64,000 bases of DNA from Sinorhizobium sp. A49 (GTDB lineage: Bacteria > Pseudomonadota > Alphaproteobacteria > Rhizobiales > Rhizobiaceae): NCBI RefSeq assembly GCF_002002725.1, contig NZ_MUNW01000039.1, positions 1 to 64,000 on the forward strand, given 5' to 3'. The position numbers were made by a program, and so were the translations under genes. Shown one piece after another: positions 8,407-17,403 of this stretch (position 1 is the stretch's first letter; each line of letters opens with the position of its first letter). The notes under the pieces are model-generated. The model had not been told where the DNA came from, made no database searches, and worked only from the letters and a program-made list of their open reading frames with translations.

Positions 8407-9411
8407 ATGAGGATGTCGCCTGAACGGCTTCGACGACTGGCGATCGCTCTCCTGGAAGCAAGAGGGGCGTCACCTGCCAATGCTCATCTCCAAGCCGATC
8501 TCCTGCTGGAAGCCGAATTGCGAGGCTTGCCCTCGCATGGCCTGCAGCGATTGCCGCTCCTCCTCTCGCGATTGGAAAAGGGGCTCGCCGACGGGCGCAC
8601 ATATGGAACGGCGACATGGCGCAGTCGATCGTTTCTCAGCATCGACGGCGAGCGCGGCCTTGGACCGGTCGTCATGATGCATGCAATGGAAACGATCCGG
8701 CCAGTCATGAGCGAGACGGGGATCGCCATCGCTGCGATCCGCAACGCCAACCATATGGGCATGCTGGCCTACTACGCAGAGGCTGCAGCAAGGAGCGGCC
8801 TGATCGGCATCGTCATGTCGACCAGTGAGGCCCTGGTTCATCCCTTCGGCGGAACGCGGGCCTTGCTGGGAACCAATCCCGTCGCCATAGGCATTCCCTC
8901 CAGCGATCACCCCTTTGTGCTGGACCTTGCGACAAGCGTCGTTTCGATGGGGAAAATCAACAACCACGCAATGCGCGGCGCGCCCATTCCATCAGACTGG
9001 GCCGTGGATGCAAAAGGTTCCCCGACGACGGACCCGAATGCGGCCAAGTCGGGGGCAATCGCCCCGTTCGGCGGCGCCAAGGGCTACGGCCTCGGACTTG
9101 CGATCGAACTCCTCGTTGCCGCGCTTGCCGGCTCCGATCTCGCGCCCGATGTGCATGGGACGCTCGACGATATCCATGCCGCCAACAAGGGTGACCTTCT
9201 CATCCTCATCAATGCGGCATCTGGACACGGGAACGCCCGCTCGCTTGCAGCTTATCTCGACCATCTGCGCCGATCCCCGGCATCCGACCCCGGAAAACCG
9301 GTGGCGATACCGGGCGATGGCGCACGCAGGCGCCGCATTGCGGCGGAGAACGCAGGGATAGAGCTGCCGCAAACACTTTTGGAAAGTCTTTTGGCGCTCG
9401 AGGCCGCCTGA
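8407..9411 (+). CDS. Ldh-family (malate/lactate/ureidoglycolate-type) NAD(P) dehydrogenase
   Basis: A 334-residue member of the Ldh_2 family, which oxidises 2-hydroxyacids or reduces 2-oxoacids and imines. Visible family features are LEAELRGLPSHGLQRL near the N-terminus, IRNANHMGMLAYYAEAA with the conserved His, GTNPVAIGIPS and PFGGAKGYGLGLAIELL. It is the first gene of the plus-strand catabolic operon, 65 bp from the divergent GntR gene. It is followed within 21 bp by the iron alcohol dehydrogenase. The substrate cannot be fixed, since the family covers malate, sulfolactate, ureidoglycolate and imino acids. Confidence 0.85.
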   Translation: MRMSPERLRRLAIALLEARGASPANAHLQADLLLEAELRGLPSHGLQRLPLLLSRLEKGLADGRTYGTATWRSRSFLSIDGERGLGPVVMMHAMETIRPVMSETGIAIAAIRNANHMGMLAYYAEAAARSGLIGIVMSTSEALVHPFGGTRALLGTNPVAIGIPSSDHPFVLDLATSVVSMGKINNHAMRGAPIPSDWAVDAKGSPTTDPNAAKSGAIAPFGGAKGYGLGLAIELLVAALAGSDLAPDVHGTLDDIHAANKGDLLILINAASGHGNARSLAAYLDHLRRSPASDPGKPVAIPGDGARRRRIAAENAGIELPQTLLESLLALEAA

Positions 9412-9432
9412 ATCATCGGAGGAGATGTGGAA

Positions 9433-10632
9433 ATGAACCTTTTCGGCACACTGAGGGCGCCGCGCGAACTGCTCTTCGGCTCGGGACAACGGCATGCTCT
9501 CGGGAATATTGCCGCCCGGCTGGGCCGGCGCGCGCTGATCGTCACCGATATGCGCCTTTCCGTGGATGCCGATTTTCTCGCGCTCGTCCGGCAACTCGAA
9601 GATGCCGGCATCGCGGTCATGATCGACAGTTCCACTCTGCCGGATGTACCGGTCGACTCCGCGGCAAGAAGCGCGGAAGGCGCCCGAAACTTCGCTCCTG
9701 ACCTCGTTATCGGCATCGGCGGTGGCTCGTGCCTCGACATGGCCAAATGCGTGGCTCTACTCCTGACCCATGGCGGGCGACCGCAGGATTATTATGGGGA
9801 GCATACCGTTCCGGGCCCCGTGATGCCGCTTATAGCAATTCCGACCACCGCTGGCACGGGCTCCGAGGTCACCCCCGTCGCCGTGCTTTCCGATGCCGAG
9901 CGGAGCCTGAAGGTCGGTATTTCCAGCCCTCACCTCATTCCAACCGTTTCCATCTGCGATCCGGACCTCACCCTCTCCTGCCCGCCCGCGCTGACGGCAA
10001 TTGCGGGGGCGGACGCTTTGACCCATGCGCTGGAAGCCTTCACCGCAATTCGCCGCGACCCCGTGCCCGGCATCGCGCAACAGCGTGTCTTTGTCGGCAA
10101 AAACGAAATGTCCGATCATTTTGCGTTGCGTGCCATCTCGTTGCTCTGGCAGGGTTTGGAGGCTGCCTGCAAGGACGGCACGGATCGAAGCGCGCGCGAA
10201 AAGGTCATGCTCGGGGCCACGCTCGCGGGACTTGCCTTCGGTGTAGCCGGAACCGCAGCGGCCCATGCCGTTCAGTATCCCGTTGGCGCGCTTACCCATA
10301 CCGCGCATGGCCTCGGGGTTGCCTGCCTCATGCCCTATGTCATGACATGGAACGCGCCGGCCATTCAGGACGAGCTTGGAAGCATAGCGCAGGCCGCCGG
10401 TCTTGACGGGCCGGACGATGTCGTTCCCGGCCTTACTTCCCTTTTCGAGTGCATAGGTATTCCCCCGACGCTGCGTGAACTTGGTCTTGAAGAGAGCCGG
10501 ATCGGCTGGGTTGCCGAGCAAAGCATCGGCATTGCCCGCCTCGTCCAGAACAATCCGCGGCCCCTGAACCTCGACGACATGCAAAACCTCATCGCCGCCG
10601 CCTATCATGGCGACCGGTCGCGCCTGAACTGA
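9433..10632 (+). CDS. Iron-containing alcohol dehydrogenase
   Basis: A 399-residue group III alcohol dehydrogenase. The NAD(P)-binding motif GGGSCLDMAK and PTTAGTGSEVTPVAVLSD are followed by metal-ligand regions ADALTHALEAF and THTAHGLGVACLMPYV. The ATG at 9433 sits 7-8 bases after GGAGG; an in-frame GTG at 9427 is too close to that site. It probably interconverts an alcohol and an aldehyde or ketone, handing the aldehyde to the next enzyme in the operon. Related families include maleylacetate reductase and 4-hydroxybutyrate dehydrogenase, so the substrate is open. Confidence 0.85.
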   Translation: MNLFGTLRAPRELLFGSGQRHALGNIAARLGRRALIVTDMRLSVDADFLALVRQLEDAGIAVMIDSSTLPDVPVDSAARSAEGARNFAPDLVIGIGGGSCLDMAKCVALLLTHGGRPQDYYGEHTVPGPVMPLIAIPTTAGTGSEVTPVAVLSDAERSLKVGISSPHLIPTVSICDPDLTLSCPPALTAIAGADALTHALEAFTAIRRDPVPGIAQQRVFVGKNEMSDHFALRAISLLWQGLEAACKDGTDRSAREKVMLGATLAGLAFGVAGTAAAHAVQYPVGALTHTAHGLGVACLMPYVMTWNAPAIQDELGSIAQAAGLDGPDDVVPGLTSLFECIGIPPTLRELGLEESRIGWVAEQSIGIARLVQNNPRPLNLDDMQNLIAAAYHGDRSRLN

Positions 10633-10646
10633 AAAGGACTTCCATC

Positions 10647-12110
10647 ATGACGTTTCATGCCCAGATCAACGGATATGCCAATCCTGCTCGTCACGCGGAA
10701 GGCCTCTACATCGGCGGCACATGGAGAAAGGGCGGAGGAATAGCCGTCATGGACCCATCCACGGGCGAAAAACTGGCCGAAGTCGCGGATGCTTCCGTTG
10801 AAGATGCGATGCACGCCGTTGATGCGGCGCACGCCGCTGCCGCCGCCTGGCGCGCCACGCCAGCCCGCCAACGCTCAGAAATCCTGCGGCGCTGGTTCCA
10901 GCTCATGACGCAACACGCCGAAGAGCTTGCCACGCTCATCGCACTGGAAAACGGCAAGGCGCTGCCTGACGCGCGCGGTGAAGTCGCTTACGCCGCCGAA
11001 TTCTTTCGCTGGTATGCGGAAGAAGCGACGCGCATTCCTGGTGAATATCGCCACACGCCGTCGGGCTCGCATCATATCATTGTCGATCACGAGCCGATCG
11101 GCATCGCGGTCCTTATCACGCCCTGGAACTTCCCGGCCGCCATGGCGACCCGAAAGATCGGTCCGGCTCTTGCCGCGGGCTGCACGGTGATCCTCAAACC
11201 GGCCTCGGAAACGCCGCTGACGGCTTATGCCATGGCACGCCTTGGCGAAGAGGCCGGCGTACCCGCGGGCGTCGTCAACGTGCTGACAACAAGCAATCCG
11301 GGCGCGGTGACCAACGCCATGCTGGCCGATCCCCGCGTGCGCAAGCTTTCCTTCACTGGCTCCACTGGCGTAGGCCGGACGCTACTTGCCGAAGCTTCGA
11401 AATCCGTGGTCAGTTGCTCTATGGAACTCGGCGGCAATGCACCCTTTATCGTCTTCGACGACGCAGACCTGGAGGCTGCTCTCGACGGCGCGATGATCGC
11501 AAAGATGCGCAATGCAGGCGAGGCCTGCACCGCCGCCAACCGTTTCTACGTCCAGGCCGGCATCCACGATGCCTTCGTCGCCGGCCTCACGGCGCGCATG
11601 GCCGCGCTGGCGATCGGTCCGGGCTACGATCCTGCAACCCAGTGCGGCCCGATGATCACCACCAACGCCGTGCGCAAGATCGACAGGCTGGTCACGGACG
11701 CCATTGCGTCCGGCGCACGCGCGACGACCGGCGGCAAGCCGCTTTCGGAAAACGGCTATTTCTATCCGCCGACCGTTCTCGAAAACGTGCCTGCAGACGC
11801 CGCGATCGCGCGTGAGGAGATCTTTGGTCCCGTCGCGCCGGTCTATAAATTCGTTACTGAAGACGAAGCTGTCAAATTGGCGAACGACACCGAATACGGC
11901 CTTGCCGCCTACGTCTACACCCAGGATCTGAAACGGGCGATGAAAGTCGGCAAACGGCTTGAGACAGGCATGCTCGGGATCAACAGGGGACTGATGTCCG
12001 ATCCGGCCGCACCCTTTGGCGGCGTCAAACAAAGCGGCCTTGGCCGTGAGGGCGGCGTCACCGGCATTCTGGAGTTTATGGAGGCAAAGTACTACGCAGT
12101 AGACTATTGA
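10647..12110 (+). CDS. NAD(P)-dependent aldehyde dehydrogenase (succinate-semialdehyde type)
   Basis: A 487-residue aldehyde dehydrogenase. The catalytic Glu lies in MELGGNAPFIVF and the catalytic Cys in NAGEACTAANRF; cofactor-site features are ITPWNFPAAMATRKIGPAL and FTGSTGVGR. ANRF after the catalytic Cys and the overall length match the GabD (succinate-semialdehyde) branch more than betaine or phenylacetaldehyde branches. It lies 14 bp after the alcohol dehydrogenase stop, with AAGGA in front. An alcohol to semialdehyde to acid sequence with its neighbour is a sensible inference. Confidence 0.87.
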   Translation: MTFHAQINGYANPARHAEGLYIGGTWRKGGGIAVMDPSTGEKLAEVADASVEDAMHAVDAAHAAAAAWRATPARQRSEILRRWFQLMTQHAEELATLIALENGKALPDARGEVAYAAEFFRWYAEEATRIPGEYRHTPSGSHHIIVDHEPIGIAVLITPWNFPAAMATRKIGPALAAGCTVILKPASETPLTAYAMARLGEEAGVPAGVVNVLTTSNPGAVTNAMLADPRVRKLSFTGSTGVGRTLLAEASKSVVSCSMELGGNAPFIVFDDADLEAALDGAMIAKMRNAGEACTAANRFYVQAGIHDAFVAGLTARMAALAIGPGYDPATQCGPMITTNAVRKIDRLVTDAIASGARATTGGKPLSENGYFYPPTVLENVPADAAIAREEIFGPVAPVYKFVTEDEAVKLANDTEYGLAAYVYTQDLKRAMKVGKRLETGMLGINRGLMSDPAAPFGGVKQSGLGREGGVTGILEFMEAKYYAVDY

Positions 12111-12125
12111 CTCTGGAGGAACCCG

Positions 12126-12965
12126 ATGACGTCACAAGATCTCTACCGAATTCGCGATTTCGTGCCCGACTTCGACACTATCGCTGCCGAATTTGCAGAA
12201 CGCAGCCGGCAGCTCTCAGCCAGGTCCAAACTGATGGCCGATATCCGGTACGGCGCGCGTGACAGGGAGGTCCTGGACGTCATCCTGCCTGACAACTTGA
12301 AGGCTGGCGCTCCACTGCATGTCTTCGTTCATGGCGGCTACTGGCGATCCGGTGAGAAGGAAAATTATCGCTTGGTCGCCGCTCCCGTCCTTGAAGCCGG
12401 GGGCATCGCCGCTATCGTCGAATATGACCTGATGCCCGGTCAACGCCTGCAAGTCTTGGTGGATCAGGTGCGGCGGTCGGTGGTCTGGCTTCAGAATCAT
12501 GCGGCCGACTTTCGCGCAGACCCACTCAAAATGACAGTTAGCGGCCACTCGGCGGGCGCGCATCTTGCTTCCTTTCTCGCCGCCATAGCCCCGGGAGAGA
12601 CGGAGCGCCCTGTCCTGCCCGTTCTGCAGGAGATGTTGCTGGTGAGCGGCATATACGATCTGTCTGAAATCCCGGACAGTTTCCTGCGTGATGAGGCCAA
12701 GATGACCCCGGCGGAGGCCGCCGCATGGTCCCCTCTGACGGCAAACCAGTTGCCTTCGCCCCGGCGAATAATCGCGTTTGGCGCGGAAGAAACGTCCCCG
12801 TTTCATGAACAGGCACTGGCGCTGAGCAAGAAGCTGAGCATCGATGACAGTGCCGTGCAACTGATGTCGACGCCGGGTTTCAACCATATGAGCGTCGTTC
12901 TGGACCTTGCAGATCCTTTTGGCCGCCTCGGAGGTTTGGTCGTCGAGATGATCTCGCGCGGCTGA
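12126..12965 (+). CDS. Alpha/beta hydrolase, arylformamidase-like
   Basis: A 279-residue serine hydrolase. The oxyanion motif is HVFVHGGYWRSGEK, the nucleophile elbow SGHSAGAHLASF and the likely catalytic His is in GFNHMSVVLDL. HGGYW and the general layout match the kynurenine formamidase/BD-FAE esterase group. It is the fourth gene of the plus-strand operon, 15 bp after the aldehyde dehydrogenase, with GGAGG before ATG 12126. It may hydrolyse an ester, lactone or amide of the imported compound. True arylformamidase activity is not implied, as no other kynurenine genes are nearby. Confidence 0.82.
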   Translation: MTSQDLYRIRDFVPDFDTIAAEFAERSRQLSARSKLMADIRYGARDREVLDVILPDNLKAGAPLHVFVHGGYWRSGEKENYRLVAAPVLEAGGIAAIVEYDLMPGQRLQVLVDQVRRSVVWLQNHAADFRADPLKMTVSGHSAGAHLASFLAAIAPGETERPVLPVLQEMLLVSGIYDLSEIPDSFLRDEAKMTPAEAAAWSPLTANQLPSPRRIIAFGAEETSPFHEQALALSKKLSIDDSAVQLMSTPGFNHMSVVLDLADPFGRLGGLVVEMISRG

Positions 12966-13018
12966 CAGGGGCTGCTAGTCATTCGGACTGCAGGTGCCGC
13001 GTCTTAAAAGCGGGCTCA

Positions 13019-13190
13019 ATGGTGCAATCCATACTCAATATTGAAACGTTCGAAGCACTCCATGACATCGTCAAGGCTGACAAAGTCCGCTATCTCGGCG
13101 CGTCCTTGATGCATGCCTGGGAACTATCGAAAGCGCTGCACCTGCAGAAGGCGAACGGCTGGGCGCACTTCGACCGGGCATCAGAGGCTC
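13019..13190 (+). pseudogene. Aldo/keto reductase internal fragment
   Basis: The reading NIETFEALHDIVKADKVRYLG followed by ASLMHAWELSKALHLQKANGWA is an internal piece of aldo/keto reductases, the segment around strand 6 where a G-K-V-R-Y-I-G-A-S motif lies. Neither the N-terminal catalytic Asp-Tyr-Lys-His region nor the cofactor-binding C-terminus is present. After about 13190 the frame runs out of recognisable sequence. It is a decayed remnant behind the catabolic operon. Confidence 0.65.
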
Positions 13191-13342
13191 TCCATGGTTT
13201 GGGGTTCAATCAACCGTCTGTAACCGGCGGAACGACTAGCAACCGTTAGCCGCCGCGGTCGGTTCAAATTTCTTACGCCCGCGGCTCGATAACAACGTAG
13301 CTTTCGGGCTTCATAAAACTGCAACCAAACGCCGCCATAGCT

Positions 13343-13640
13343 CTATCGAATTCCGATTATCGCTTTGCGAGGCTGCGGCGGCAGGAGCCCGGCGAACGAA
13401 ACCAGCGCGCCCACCTGCCGACGTCCCGATGCCACGGCGTCCAGGGCAACGATGGCCCCCTGGGAAACGCCAACGAACGCGGCCCGATCATGCGTGTCCT
13501 CGAAGCCCTCGCGCCGCACGACGTCGCCGATGATCGAGTCCAAGGCATTACGGGCTGCGAGGATCGGAGCAGGATCGAGCGGATTTCCTTCCCTTGAGAA
13601 CCATTGATGACCATACCGGTGGTGAGTACGCGCGTCCGGC
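13343..13640 (-). pseudogene. Carboxylesterase/phospholipase-type hydrolase fragment
   Basis: On the minus strand, RYGHQWFS and REGNPLDPAPILAARNALDS lead to AAFVGVSQGAIVALDAV and GALVSFAGLLPP. This is the middle of an Abhydrolase_2 esterase: Q-W-F-S, then the G-x-S-Q-G-A nucleophile elbow. The C-terminal Asp and His are missing, and upstream of about 13640 the frame loses similarity. There is no credible start codon. The region up to 13790 holds nothing else recognisable. Confidence 0.6.
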
Positions 13641-13951
13641 TCTGCTCGACCGCCTGACCCACCGTTGCCATATCTTGGAAACCGGGAACGACAGCTTCCG
13701 CACGCTTCAAAGCCAGCTCAGCCGCAGCGGCACACAATAGAGGAGAAAAGGCCAATCCCTTGACCAAACCCTGATCAGAAAACCATACTCAGAGTTGGCT
13801 CACTTCTCGGTGGAAAAAACCGGCTCAGTTCCGCGTGACAACCAACAATTGAGCAAATCGACAAGGCTCGTGACGGCTCTATTGCCTGGAAGCGAAAAGA
13901 TGTCTCGCCATTCGGTGACCGGAGGCGATATCGCCGGTTTGTTTTCATGTT

Positions 13952-14760
13952 TCGCCGTCCTTCGCCAAAAGTCACAGCGGCGCAAGAACCGGCTTTATCC
14001 GCTGGTGATCATCCAGGAGGCCGGGCTTGATGGCTTCTGGTTGGTGCGAGTGCTCAGCAAAGAAGCCTGGATTGAGAGCCACATTGTAGAGGCCGCGTCC
14101 ATTGCTATGCCGCGCCGCCATCCCCGGGCAAAGACAGATCGCATTGACGGCGAAACGCTGATCCGCCCTAGTGGCATGGAAACGTGGCGAGCCGCGTGCC
14201 TGCTCGATGGTCAAACTCCTCACACCCGAGGAGGATGATAACCGTCGGATCGGTCGGGAGCGGAAAACCCTGATTGCGGAACGTATGGTCCACGTCAATC
14301 GAATAAATGGGCTGCTCTTTACGCAAGGAATACGAGAGTACCAGCCGGTAAATTGAGACCGTCGCCAGCGTCTGGACGAGCTTCGAACTGGAGATGGCCG
14401 TCCGCTGTCAAAACACCTGAAGGCAGAGATCTGCAGAGAGCTTGATCGCCTCGAATTGCTGCTAGCACAAATCAAGGCTGTAGAAGCAGAGCGAGATGCC
14501 TTGATCGCCCACGAGACGCCGGAAACGCTGGCAGGAGCGACCGCTCTTTTGGGCATCAGAGGAATTGGTCCAGAGTTCGCTACGATACTCTACACGGAAG
14601 GCCTGTTCCGACACTTCGATAATCGACGCCAAATCGCATCTTACGCGGGCCTCGCCCCCTCGCCTTGGCAAAGCGGCAATGTCAATCGTGAGCAAGGCGT
14701 ATCGAGAGCGGGAAATCCGCGATTGCGAGCGACAATGGTCGAGCTCGCCCTGACGGATCC
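13952..14760 (+). pseudogene. IS110-family transposase, frameshifted and truncated
   Basis: Pieces of one IS110 transposase lie in different frames. The DEDD-like N-terminal part reads VIIQEAGLDGFWLVRVLSKE and RAKTDRIDGETLIR up to about 14170. The next frame starts MAWKRGEPRACSMVK and runs LLTPEEDDNRRIGRERKTL to a stop at 14355. The third piece is DRRQRLDELRTGDGRPLSKH, then the Transposase_20 part (LLGIRGIGPEFATILYTEGL, YAGLAPSPWQSGNV, GNPRLRATM) up to about 14757. At least one indel (near 14172), one stop codon and a lost C-terminus make it inactive. Confidence 0.75.
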
Positions 14761-15058
14761 AGGTGGACGGACCGGGAATCCTTTTGGCTCTCAAACGCCG
14801 ATCTTGAGTTTGGTCCCGTTCTCCTGAGCCCGTGCCCGTCGAAAACGGGATAATGGTGCAGCCGCTACGGACGGCGACCTAATGTGAGGTTGTATAGGCC
14901 CGCGAACGGGCCGGTAAGGCTATGGGCTCAGACCGTGGATCCGCCAAAACGGAGAAATTCAATGCCACTCGACCGACCAATTGACAAAGATCCTGATGTG
15001 AAAGGATTCGAACTGAAGCGGACTGAGTTCGGAGGTAGTATGGCGGCTGAGACGATCG
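14761..15058. other. Region between IS110 remnant and toxin-antitoxin pair
   Basis: No gene is supported. An open plus-strand frame (14884-15111) contains MPLDRPIDKDPDVKGFELKR, which I do not recognise; it may be trailing insertion-sequence DNA. GCCCGCGAACGGGC near 14899 is a small hairpin. Confidence 0.35.
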
Positions 15059-15481
15059 TCAGCCTTGCCATGGATCGACAACCACAACACCCGTGCCTTC
15101 GAAATCCCTGACATTGCGAGTCACGACTACCATGTCGTGGACCAAAGCAGTCGCGGCAATCAAGGCGTCTGCTTCGTTGCGCCTGTCGGGAACATGCAAG
15201 TGCGCGCAACGAGTCGCAACCGTATCATCGACCGTCAGAATGCGACCTGCGAACTCGGGTCGAACCTGGCCGTCGAGCCAAGAGCGCAGCCGCGCGCCTT
15301 GTGCGGCATCCCGGCGCTGCACGCTAAGCACTCCTCGCTCCAATTCGAGGATTGTGATGGCCGAGATGAAGAAGTGAGCCGCATCTTCTGCCCCAATCCA
15401 CGCTACGACATTGGCATCCGCTTTGCCGTCGCCGACCTTGCGTAGTTCTGAGATAACGTTGGTATCCAGCAAGTACTTCAA
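15059..15481 (-). CDS. vapC: VapC-type PIN-domain toxin
   Basis: A 140-residue PIN-domain RNase. The N-terminal MKYLLDTNVISEL carries the first metal-binding Asp (Asp6). AITILELERGVL holds the conserved Glu, and EADALIAATALVHDMVVVTRNVRDF supplies the later acidic residues. Such toxins cleave RNA and are neutralised by the linked antitoxin. Its start overlaps the antitoxin stop by 4 bp, the standard VapBC/Phd arrangement. The full length and intact motifs suggest it is active. Confidence 0.88.
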   Translation of the reverse strand: MKYLLDTNVISELRKVGDGKADANVVAWIGAEDAAHFFISAITILELERGVLSVQRRDAAQGARLRSWLDGQVRPEFAGRILTVDDTVATRCAHLHVPDRRNEADALIAATALVHDMVVVTRNVRDFEGTGVVVVDPWQG

Positions 15482-15732
15482 GACAAGTCCACTTCGCGAG
15501 GTCTGATTTCAACTCGGCGCAGCTCGAAATCGATTGCCGAGAGACCCGGCATAGCGAGAGCCTCGATAAGGCTACGGTGCTTGCCGCTCAAGCGCTCGAA
15601 TTCATCATAGGTCATGAGGACATGCGAAGGCTTGCCGCGGTCTGTGATGATAACCGGGCCGCTTTTTGCCGCCTTCTTGGCGCTGCTGACGTCATGATTC
15701 AGTTCTCGGCTGGAAAGGGTCGTGATGCTCAT
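15478..15732 (-). CDS. Phd/YefM-type antitoxin
   Basis: About 84 residues: MSITTLSSRELNHDVSSAKK followed by GPVIITDRGKPSHVLMTYDEF, the Phd/YefM DNA-binding fold. The C-terminal part should wrap the PIN toxin. I prefer ATG 15732, which has GGAGG 7-8 bases upstream; the ATG at 15747 lies inside the palindromic operator and has no ribosome site. It overlaps the toxin gene by 4 bp. Autoregulation through the palindrome at 15746-15765 is expected for this family. Confidence 0.85.
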   Translation of the reverse strand: MSITTLSSRELNHDVSSAKKAAKSGPVIITDRGKPSHVLMTYDEFERLSGKHRSLIEALAMPGLSAIDFELRRVEIRPREVDLS

Positions 15733-15745
15733 GAGGCGCACCTCC

Positions 15746-15765
15746 ATGTAGGTAATTACCTACAT
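15746..15765. promoter_or_regulatory. Perfect 20-bp palindrome, antitoxin operator candidate
   Basis: ATGTAGGTAATTACCTACAT is a perfect inverted repeat directly in front of the ribosome site of the Phd-type antitoxin gene. Phd/YefM antitoxins bind palindromes at this position to repress their own operon. Confidence 0.65.
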
Positions 15766-15844
15766 ATAACATTGAAGGACGGAATTGCAAGTCGCGTAAA
15801 CGCCTGAGCGCTAAGCGCTAACTGAAACGGAAGCGTCCGTCCCA

Positions 15845-15863
15845 GTCGATACATTATGCGATC
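15845..15863. repeat. Dispersed 19-bp repeat, copy 1
   Basis: GTCGATACATTATGCGATC occurs here, exactly again at 54193-54211, and with small changes at 36000-36018 (GTCGATACATATTGCGAGC). All three are on the plus strand and lie at borders between intact and broken DNA. They may be the end of a mobile element or a recombination site. Confidence 0.5.
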
Positions 15864-15932
15864 ATCTTGGCCCCGGAACCCGTACTTCCGTCGAACGGAC
15901 ACATTGAGTGCCGGCATACAGCGCCGAGCGTC

Positions 15933-16340
15933 TCACGCCGACGTCTCCCAAGGGTTGATCACAGAGGCGCCTGTGTCTTCGAAATCCTTGACGTTGCGTG
16001 TGACAAGGATGAGATCGTGGACGATCGCAGTCGCGGCGATCAACCCGTCGATATCGCCGCGGGGGCGGATTGCCGCGATGCGGCCCCATTCGACCGCGAT
16101 TTGGTCGGTTATCGGCAAAATGCGGTCGCCATGGTCGTGGCGCAGCTTGCGCAGCCATTCGGTGAGGTGCGCGGCGGTCTTCGGATCCGACCTCTGTTTC
16201 AGGGCAATGCCGCGCATGATTTCGCCGAGGGTGAGCGCACTCAGGTGGATGCTGAGCGGATCGATAGAGCGCAGCCAGGACACCGCCTGCGGCGTGCCGC
16301 GTCGCGCCTCTGAGACGATGTTGGTGTCAACTAGATACAT
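15933..16340 (-). CDS. vapC: VapC-type PIN-domain toxin
   Basis: A 135-residue PIN-domain protein: MYLVDTNIVSEARRG with metal-binding Asp5, SALTLGEIMRGI with the conserved Glu, and DIDGLIAATAIVHDLILVTRNV with the C-terminal acidic residues. It is clearly a paralogue of the toxin at 15059-15481 (same ending of the N-P-W type), but paired with a different antitoxin. Its ATG overlaps the antitoxin stop by one base. Intact by all visible features. Confidence 0.88.
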   Translation of the reverse strand: MYLVDTNIVSEARRGTPQAVSWLRSIDPLSIHLSALTLGEIMRGIALKQRSDPKTAAHLTEWLRKLRHDHGDRILPITDQIAVEWGRIAAIRPRGDIDGLIAATAIVHDLILVTRNVKDFEDTGASVINPWETSA

Positions 16341-16594
16341 CAGAAGACCACATCGCGGCTTGGCGTCTTGACGCGTACATTCACCGCATCAGCGAGCTGA
16401 TCGTCCCAAGCGAGACCGCCAAGCAGATCATCGACCAGCGTTGGCCGGCCGGCGCGCAGAGCGTCGTAGTCATGAGCTGACAGCACGACGGCCGTGCGCT
16501 CACCGCGCAGCGTGACAATCTGCGGCCCTTCGTGGCGCGCCTTCTGCACTACCTTCGAGAATTGGTTCTTGGCGTCCTGCAGTTGCCATTCCAT
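16340..16594 (-). CDS. Phd/YefM-type antitoxin
   Basis: An 84-residue antitoxin, MEWQLQDAKNQFSKVVQKA followed by GPQIVTLRGERTAVVLSAHDYDAL, a Phd/YefM fold. The C-terminal tail (DDLLGGLAWDDQLADAV) should bind the PIN toxin encoded immediately downstream. A 19-bp inverted repeat lies 16 bp before the start codon and is probably its operator. It shares little sequence with the other antitoxin in this block, so cross-neutralisation is unlikely. Confidence 0.85.
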   Translation of the reverse strand: MEWQLQDAKNQFSKVVQKARHEGPQIVTLRGERTAVVLSAHDYDALRAGRPTLVDDLLGGLAWDDQLADAVNVRVKTPSRDVVF

Positions 16595-16609
16595 TGTTTC
16601 GCTCCTAGT

Positions 16610-16628
16610 TAGCTAGACTGTCTAGCTA
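16610..16628. promoter_or_regulatory. Inverted repeat TAGCTAGAC-T-GTCTAGCTA
   Basis: A 9-bp perfect inverted repeat around a single T lies just upstream of the Phd antitoxin at 16594. It also sits 12 bp before the Fic fragment on the other strand. Antitoxin autoregulation is the likely role. Confidence 0.6.
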
Positions 16629-16639
16629 TATAGCCCTAA

Positions 16640-17365
16640 TTGTCTGGCATTGAAAGTGCCAATGTACGCTACCTTCTTGCACATTCGACAAAGGACGAGC
16701 GGCATCGCGGCGCCTACAAAACCCTCTCCAACAACGTGGAAGCGTTTAACGAACAGGGGGAGAGCCTCGGCATAGTTTTCGAAACGGCATCGCCGTTCGA
16801 TACCCCGCGTCGAATGGAAGAACTGATCGCCTGGCTGGATGAGCAAGAGCGAGAAAAGCGGCTCCATCCACTTTTGGTTGTCGCGATCTTCGTTGTCGTT
16901 TTCCTCGAAATCCATCCATTCCAGGATGGCAATGGCCGCCTATCGCGTATTCTGACCACCTTGTTGCTCCTGCGGGCCGGCATCATCGAGCAAACCAAGG
17001 AAAGCTATTACATCTCGCTTCGGCGCACGCAGGGAACGATCCGCAGTTCCGATCCCGACTGGAATCCCTGGATCGAGTTCTTTTTGAGAGCCCAGCATCG
17101 GCAGAAAACGCGGCTTGAGAAAAAAATGGAGCGCGAGCGTATTATCCTCGCCGACATGCCGGAATTATCCGTTATATTGCTCGAGTTGGCGCGCGAGCAC
17201 GGGCGAATCACGGTCGCGGAGGCTGCACGGATCACCGATGCAAGCCGTCACACTATCAAGGATCATCTCAAGGCACTCGTGGATCAAGGGCACCTCGTCC
17301 TGCACGGTGCCGGCCGCGGCGCCTGGTACGGTCTTTCCTCAGGCCCATCTGAATGGGGCTCTTGA
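16640..17365 (+). pseudogene. Fic-family AMPylase fragment with internal deletion
   Basis: About 241 residues of a Fic protein with the catalytic motif HPFQDGNGRLSR and a C-terminal winged helix (ITVAEAARITDASRHTIKDH). Family members are about 370 residues with a helical N-terminal domain, which is absent: similarity starts at HSTKDERHRGAYKTLSNN and there is no ATG in frame, only a TTG. After LLLLRAG the sequence jumps directly to IIEQTKESYYISL, so the dozen residues that usually separate these two motifs are missing, an in-frame loss. It might still be translated, but I treat it as broken. Confidence 0.65.
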
Positions 17366-17403
17366 CAGGATACGAACCGTCGACCCGTTCACTGACCGTC
17401 TTC

